In this document: piece after piece, positions 59,022 through 64,000 of the stretch
Layout of the letters: the number at the start of each line of letters is the position of its first letter
Position numbering within the stretch: the stretch's first letter is position 1
NCBI RefSeq assembly: GCF_021130785.1
Contig: NC_060215.1
Location: forward strand, 121,290,501-121,354,500
Length of the DNA: 64,000 bases
Reading direction: 5' to 3'
DNA from: Homalodisca vitripennis
Taxonomy: Eukaryota; Arthropoda; Insecta; Hemiptera; Cicadellidae
Position numbers and translations under genes: made by a program
The notes under the pieces: generated by a model
What the model saw: only the letters and a program-made list of their open reading frames with translations
The model's database searches: none
Told to the model about the DNA's origin: nothing

Positions 59022-59734
59022 GATAGCGGGCGAACCGTTGGAGCTAGCTCGGATCTGACGGAAAATTCATGGTCAGGAATGAAGTGAACTACAAAAAAGG
59101 TCTAATGACTTTTTGCTCTATCTTCCATGGTTAAGCGACAAAACGCTCGAACATTTGAAATTCCAGAGATTTTTTCGATAAAAATAATGTTTCAAGCCCG
59201 ATAGCGGCCGAACCGTTGGTCGTAGCTCAAATCTGATTGACCCATCAAATTAGCAAATTGCGCGATCTACAGAAAAGGTCCAGTAATCTTTTGCCCTATC
59301 TCGATTGGTTTGGCCGAAAAACGTGATTATGTACAATTTTGTTGTAACTTTTACGCGAAACTTTTGTTTTTGGGGTCGATAGCGGCGAAACCATTGGTCG
59401 GAGGTCAAAAATAAGACTAAACGTTTTATTTAGGAAATAAGATGACCTACAAAAAAGGTCCAGTGACTTTTTACTATATTTCCCTTAGTTTGACCGCAAA
59501 ACGCGATTAAGTGAAAATATTGGACATTTTCGCCTAAAAATTTACATTCCGGGCTTGATAGCGGCTAAAACGGTTGGTCGTAACTCAAAACAAATTTTAA
59601 AACGGGATTTAGGAAATCACGTGATCTACAGAAAAGGTTCAGTGACTTCGGGAGTTGGCTGAGCGTTAGCTAAGCGTCAATAGTAGATAGGGACAGAGGA
59701 ATATTTATTATGTTCACAGACACAATACCCTCTA
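59022..59734. repeat. Four 178-bp submonomers inside the last full satellite unit
   Basis: GATAGCGG occurs at 59022, 59200, 59378 and 59557 (spacing 178, 178, 179). Each is followed by an ACCGTTGG-like block about 10 bases on, and about 80 bases later by CTACARAAAAGGTYYARTGA. The submonomers have diverged from one another but are the same from unit to unit: higher-order repeat structure. Confidence 0.88.
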
Positions 59735-59756
59735 AAAAAGGCCCAAGTGTGTCATT

Positions 59757-60150
59757 AACCCCCGGTAATATTAACCCCCCCCGGGGATTTCCTGGTATGA
59801 CCTGATAACCTCCTGTACATTCAACCCCCTGATGTGTTAACCCCCCTGGTAACATTAAAACCCCCCCAGGGAATTTCCTGCCATGACCTCATGTCCGAAT
59901 TTTACCAGTCACCAAAATCTCTTAACCCCCCCCCCCTGGGAAGATCCTGGTATGACCAGATAAACCCCCTGGAGACTTATCCCCCGGTAACGTTAACCCC
60001 CCCTGGGAAATTTGTTCATATGACCAGACAATATCCTGACGAAATTAAACCCCCTCTTGTCTTAACCTCCTTAACATTAATCACCCACCCAGGGAATTTC
60101 TCGCCTTGACTAGATAGTCTCCTGGTGATATTAAACCCCCTGTTCGACTT
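59757..60150. repeat. C-run-rich block of the satellite unit
   Basis: About eight runs of five or more C's, many in the context TTAAYCCCCCC...GGGAATTT...ATGACC. This is an internal, irregular sub-repeat of roughly 75-95 bp. Equivalent blocks lie at 52370-52760, 54435-54820, 56208-56590 and 57998-58378. Confidence 0.85.
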
Positions 60151-60508
60151 AAAATACTGCCTTGAGGTCGGTTTTTTATTATGTTTATACTAAACAATTC
60201 AAGATAGCTGACCCGTGCAGACTTTTCTCTCCCGAGCTCATTTCTGGCTAAACCATAGGTCGTAGATCAGATCTGAGGGCACAATCGAAATTAAATTTCC
60301 AACAAGAAAGGTCCAGTCACTTTTTTGTCGTATCTCTAACGGTTTAACCGCAAAATGCCCTCAAAGTCAAAAGTTTTTACGAATCCGGAAAAAAAATCTA
60401 TGAAAAAGGTCAATTTTTAAATCCCTTGTCATTTACTTAATGTCCGGACTTAACCAGTCACCGAATTCCGCTTATCCCCGAATTTGCAAGCGTTTTACTT
60501 TGGGGGGC

Positions 60509-60528
60509 CTGGGGGCGTAGCCCCCAGC
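60509..60528. repeat. GC-rich palindrome at the satellite unit end
   Basis: CTGGGGGC GTA GCCCCCAG can fold into an 8-pair hairpin with a 3-nt loop. It is followed by CGAGCCGAAGGCGAGT, itself with a GCC-GAA-GGC mini-hairpin. The palindrome recurs at each boundary (about 55187, 56962 and 58743) and ends the array. Confidence 0.9.
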
Positions 60529-60543
60529 GAGCCGAAGGCGAGT

Positions 60544-63204
60544 TTACTTAAAATAGACCATAATTCCAAATACATGTAAATCATTTAAAATAATAAACTG
60601 TGTAGAATTATGTTGATATTCAAAAATATAGTTTTGCTTTACTGATATAAACTAGTTATTTTTTTCAAACACATGTCAATTGTATATTTTGAAAAATTAT
60701 CCTTAGTCATAGTTTAGTGAATTTGAATATTTTTGAGTGTGGAGAGTTGAGGCTGATTGAGAAATCTATTTTTATTTTCAAACCGTAAAATATATTACAA
60801 TGTTCAGATTACAGTAAGTGTTGTAGTAATAATTTCCACGTATAAAGTTACAAGAGATTGCTGTACTATTTGCAGTCATATCGTTTAAAACTGAAGAACG
60901 ATAAACCTGCATTAATGTACTGCAGGTATTGGCTCAGTGGAAATCAACTTGCAGACAAAGGAACATTAAACTAGTTATCGCTCAGGTGACCTCACGTATC
61001 AGAGCCTACGTGAGCAAAAGACTGTTTTGTCACGTCCTAATATGCACTCTGATAACCTACAGTTATACCGTTCCACACCATAGCTTTGTTTGATTGTTCA
61101 ATATTTCTTGAAAATTCAAAGCAATCCTTATCACTTTAACTCTCATACTGACACAATTATTCATCTCGCTGATATTATTATTATTGACTCCAAGGACGAG
61201 AAATATAATAAAATACCTCTTTTGATCTTTTCTTATTTTCTTGAATTAAAGTTCTCTAATATTTATTAAATTTATAACCTATTATATTTTTTCCACCTTT
61301 TGACAATCCGATTACACTGTTAATATTTGGTGTTTTAGTATGCATGTGCGGTGATGACTTGACGTTTAAAGTTATAGTTTGTATAGTAATATTGAAAAGA
61401 ATATTAGTACATCCAGAAAATAGATGTTTTTTTATATAAGCATTTTTAAATTTTATTTCCTGCACTTAAGAAGTTTAGTGTTTATTACTAACGATAACGA
61501 TGCGCACGACCAACCACTTATCAACTGATCTCTCTGTGGAGGCTCTCATGATCTAACCTCATTTTATCCTGATGTGGGCATCAATTGTGTTAAAATTGTT
61601 TACTAATAAAGATTATTTACGAACAAGTTACTGGAGGAATTTTCAGTAGGCTAATTCTAAAAGAGATATCTAATTTTGTTTTATTATATTTTGGCTAAAC
61701 GATGACAGTGATATTCAAACCATAAGAAAACAGCATATAACTTACACAAACGTTATAATAGCCTAAAAGAGTGCGACTCGGTTAGTGTTTGTTGTTTATT
61801 CAGACTCCACGGTAGCGGTGTCCTGCAGCCAAACTTTGTCAGGCTGGACATGACCTATCTCTGGGCCGACCATGTCAGACTTTAATTAAAATAATATATA
61901 CCACGACTTTGTACTCGTTTTGTACTAATTTTTAGAACAGTATAGAATTAATACCTGACAATATGAAAAGTTTCTGACAAAAACGTAATGGCTGGGAAAT
62001 TTTTGAATTTTTGGGAACTATTATGCTAATCTCTAGAGAGGCCGTACAAATTGAGTTATTTTATTGAAATCATTCGTTGAAATTAAGATTTTATGAAGAA
62101 AACATATGAAAAGTCTGCCAGAATATTTGTAATTCGATGAAATAATACAAATATTCGTGACACATAACTCAAAGTTAACTAACAATAAACAACTCTTGAC
62201 TCTTTTAGCTAAAGTTTATCAAAGGGGTTGAACAATTTGTTTTTTATTTAAATTTTAGACAATATTTTAACCATTTAATACACTGTAAATTGTTTATACA
62301 CAATAAAAATATAAAAAAAACTGGTATGAAATTCTAAAAGCAGGAACTGTTTGCTCATAATGAAATCAATTAATTGTATTCTTTTACTTAATGGCCTTTA
62401 GAGAACTTCCGGTGTAAAACTTCATTTGACGATAATAATTTTATAAAACTACTAAATTTACGCCGTTTCCTATATTTTGGCTTAAAAAAGACTCATTTAT
62501 AAGATATTTATTAATGTTCTCTGAAAATCTGAGGGCCGAGGGACTATACTCGTACAACGATGAAGTAACATCTGAAGGAGGTAGAAAACTTCACTTTAAA
62601 TAATATGAAAGGGGTTAATGAAAGCGTGTTGTAGTCATGTTGTCTGTCAACACTACTTTTATTTTGTTTTTTATAGAAATTGATTGTTTATAGAAATGCA
62701 CCCAACACTCTACCTAAAACCTAAACGTACGATTTAACAAAAAATGGCAAAACCTAGTTAATATAGAACAATTTAATATATTACACAGTTATTTAACAAT
62801 TCTGAATCACCTATTAATAAAATTATTTTCAGTTTTAGTAAAATCTTCTTCCATTATATAGTTCATTTATTCTTTTTTCACATTGCAATTTAAACATAAT
62901 CTTCTTTTTCGTGAATTGTATACGAAAACTGTGTGGAGTTATTGCACAATTCTCGCCCATTTCATCTATAAATAAATTACGTGTGTTACAAGTAGTACTA
63001 CTCACATGCAAAAATGTAGAGTTTCAATTCCTCTAATTGCTATGATTTATAATGAATATATTTAATGAGCGAATATCATTTTTGGATAAAGTTAGCCGAT
63101 ACGTAGCTCTTTCGACTTAAGGATAGTAGACCTCCAAATTTTTAATTTTTTCGATTTTTTTATCTTTTCATATTTGAGTAGCTTAACTCTTCTAGTTTAT
63201 GGCA

Positions 63205-63207
<3 letters not shown>
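60544..63207. other. AT-rich intergenic sequence, nothing recognised
   Basis: No coherent frame, repeat or RNA gene was seen. A short patch of higher GC at 61800-61870 could not be classified. Confidence 0.6.
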
Positions 63208-63286
<79 letters not shown>

Positions 63287-63287
63287 T
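63208..63287. repeat. (TA)n/(TG)n microsatellite
   Basis: About 31 TA units followed by eight TG units. Confidence 0.95.
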
Positions 63288-63639
63288 TTATTTAGTTTAG
63301 GCCATGAAAAAAATGTGTTAACACATGCTTGCACAATGTTATAAGTAAAATGTACAGTCACGCCCGCCCAGTTCTGAGCTACAGACCTTTTTACAGTACT
63401 TATAGTTTTGCTTTTTTAGCTATGGTCTTTGTATTTAGAGGTCTTTAGAAATACTACTTTATTATTCCCAGCTGATTGTTTTTTTTTTTTTTTTTTTTTT
63501 GTATTGGTACGACTGCAAATAAACATCATATGTCCAGTTTAGTTGTCTGTGTTTTGATGAATTGTTGTTTGTGAGTGTTCAAGAGGTTTTAATCTGATTA
63601 AAAATATTTTTGTTATGTATTCTTTAGGTATTTTTAACA
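63288..63639. other. Short intergenic stretch with a poly-T tract
   Basis: Contains T22 at 63479-63500. TTCTTTAG/GTATTTTT just before the downstream ATG could be a splice acceptor or chance. Confidence 0.5.
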
Positions 63640-64000
63640 ATGCCTAGAATAGGAAGAGTGTTTAAAAAGAGGAATAATGTTGGCTGGCACCATGTTACAA
63701 GCTGTAGTGCTAGCACCAATGAACAAACCCCAAGTACAAGACGTGGAACTAGGCCTACTTCTTCATGTAAGTTCAGCCCTAAGGATGAAAGTGCATAAAA
63801 AAGGAAATTGAGAAGGCACTCAGTTGAGTACAATCAGTTCAGGGACAGTTCTTTTCAATATGATGTAGTAGATTTTGCAGTTTTGAACCAATTGATCAAC
63901 AACCTAGCAATGTGTAAGGAATGTGGTGGTTCACTGAAATTGACAATATCTAACTGAGTAAACCTAGCCTACACAATAAGTTTGGAGTGCGACAACTTCA
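63640..64000 (+). pseudogene. Mutator-domain (PF20700-like) protein, 5' end, runs off the right edge
   Basis: From the ATG at 63640 one frame reads a basic start (MPRIGRVFKKRNN), then an acidic/basic linker. After a TAA at 63796 it continues SVEYNQFRD, VVDFAVLNQLINNLAMCKEC, GGSLKLTISN and, after a TGA at 63955, LAYTISLECDNF. The pattern (a leading hydrophobic NxLN..L, CxxCGG.L.L......GLA..I.L.C..C) is the opening of the Mutator-like transposase domain found in many insect and cnidarian proteins. The catalytic part would lie beyond the window. Two in-frame stops show a dead copy. Confidence 0.6.

Larger units (their letters stand above)
51981..60543. repeat. Satellite array, ~1.77-kb higher-order units, about 4.8 copies
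   Basis: Unit boundaries, taken at GCGAGCCGAAGGCGAGT, fall at about 53277 (degenerate), 55201, 56977, 58760 and 60527; the last three periods are 1776, 1783 and 1767. The first, incomplete unit enters within a submonomer (GAAACCATTTGTCGGAGG). The array ends at 60543, right after GGCGAGT. Each unit holds, in order, a TATATATAC stretch, (GACT)n(CACT)n, four 178-bp submonomers, a C-run-rich block, further related sequence and a GC-rich palindrome. Units from 53.9 kb on differ almost only by homopolymer indels. No protein-coding signal is present; short open frames repeat with the array. Confidence 0.95.

Noticed and set aside
61256..61465. Minus-strand 69-codon frame
   Set aside because: Composition of AT-rich noncoding sequence, no motif.
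1..64000. tRNA, rRNA or snRNA genes
   Set aside because: No cloverleaf with a GGTTCGAAT-type box B and no rRNA-like conserved block was noticed on either strand by eye.

Overview
This is a eukaryotic nuclear window, most likely from an insect or another arthropod. The background is AT-rich and gene-poor, with long TA microsatellites. It is crowded with decayed transposons of types common in arthropods: CR1/Jockey-like and R1-like LINEs, a Penelope-like element with a GIY-YIG remnant, a mariner fragment, a DUF4817-type helix-turn-helix fragment, a Polinton/Maverick-like element and a Mutator-domain protein. I see no bacterial operon, tRNA, rRNA or CRISPR array. No ordinary multi-exon host gene can be called with confidence. 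The best candidate for host coding sequence is a set of very short exons inside a tandem duplication at 11.8-30.9 kb.

Layout. 0-4.4 kb: two decayed minus-strand LINEs; the first has an ORF1 with an SGNH-esterase-like domain and the start of ORF2, and runs off the left edge. 4.4-11.7 kb: AT-rich sequence with a possible Tigger-like remnant, a ~400-bp tandem duplication and a mariner fragment. 11.8-30.9 kb: four diverged copies of a 2.4-4.5 kb unit (transposons excluded). Each holds some of a set of micro-exon-like blocks with conserved splice sites, plus a 112-bp minisatellite. Copy 1 contains a 4.6-kb LINE (14.03-18.60 kb) and copy 2 a 3.7-kb LINE (23.15-26.81 kb); the insertion points lie only about 58 bp apart when projected on the unoccupied third copy. 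The first LINE itself carries a 134-bp insertion flanked by 12-bp duplications, with a hammerhead-ribozyme-like core.

32.0-39.6 kb: a broken Polinton/Maverick-type element. Its protein-primed family-B DNA polymerase stops exactly where motif C should begin. A 5'-truncated LINE (35.35-38.49 kb) follows, and then the C-terminus of an integrase, so the LINE marks a large internal deletion. Downstream are a small zinc-ribbon protein and an opposite-strand Bro/KilA-N-tail-like fragment. 41.5-46.1 kb: a frameshifted LINE abutting an inverted R1-like LINE fragment that has lost its YADD motif. 48.3-50.6 kb: a Penelope-like element (RT plus GIY-YIG remnant) beside a perfect 100-bp inverted repeat around a TA microsatellite, with a second, weaker hammerhead-like core.

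51.88-60.54 kb: a satellite array of about 4.8 copies of a ~1.77-kb higher-order unit. Each unit holds four 178-bp submonomers, a C-run-rich block and a terminal GC-rich palindrome. A (C15A) tract borders its left end, and the first ~2 kb looks like unpolished long-read sequence. 60.5-63.6 kb is featureless apart from microsatellites. At the right edge lies the 5' end of a broken Mutator-domain gene. The parts do not form a working pathway: this is a nest of mobile elements and repeats around one tandemly duplicated locus that may contain host exons.
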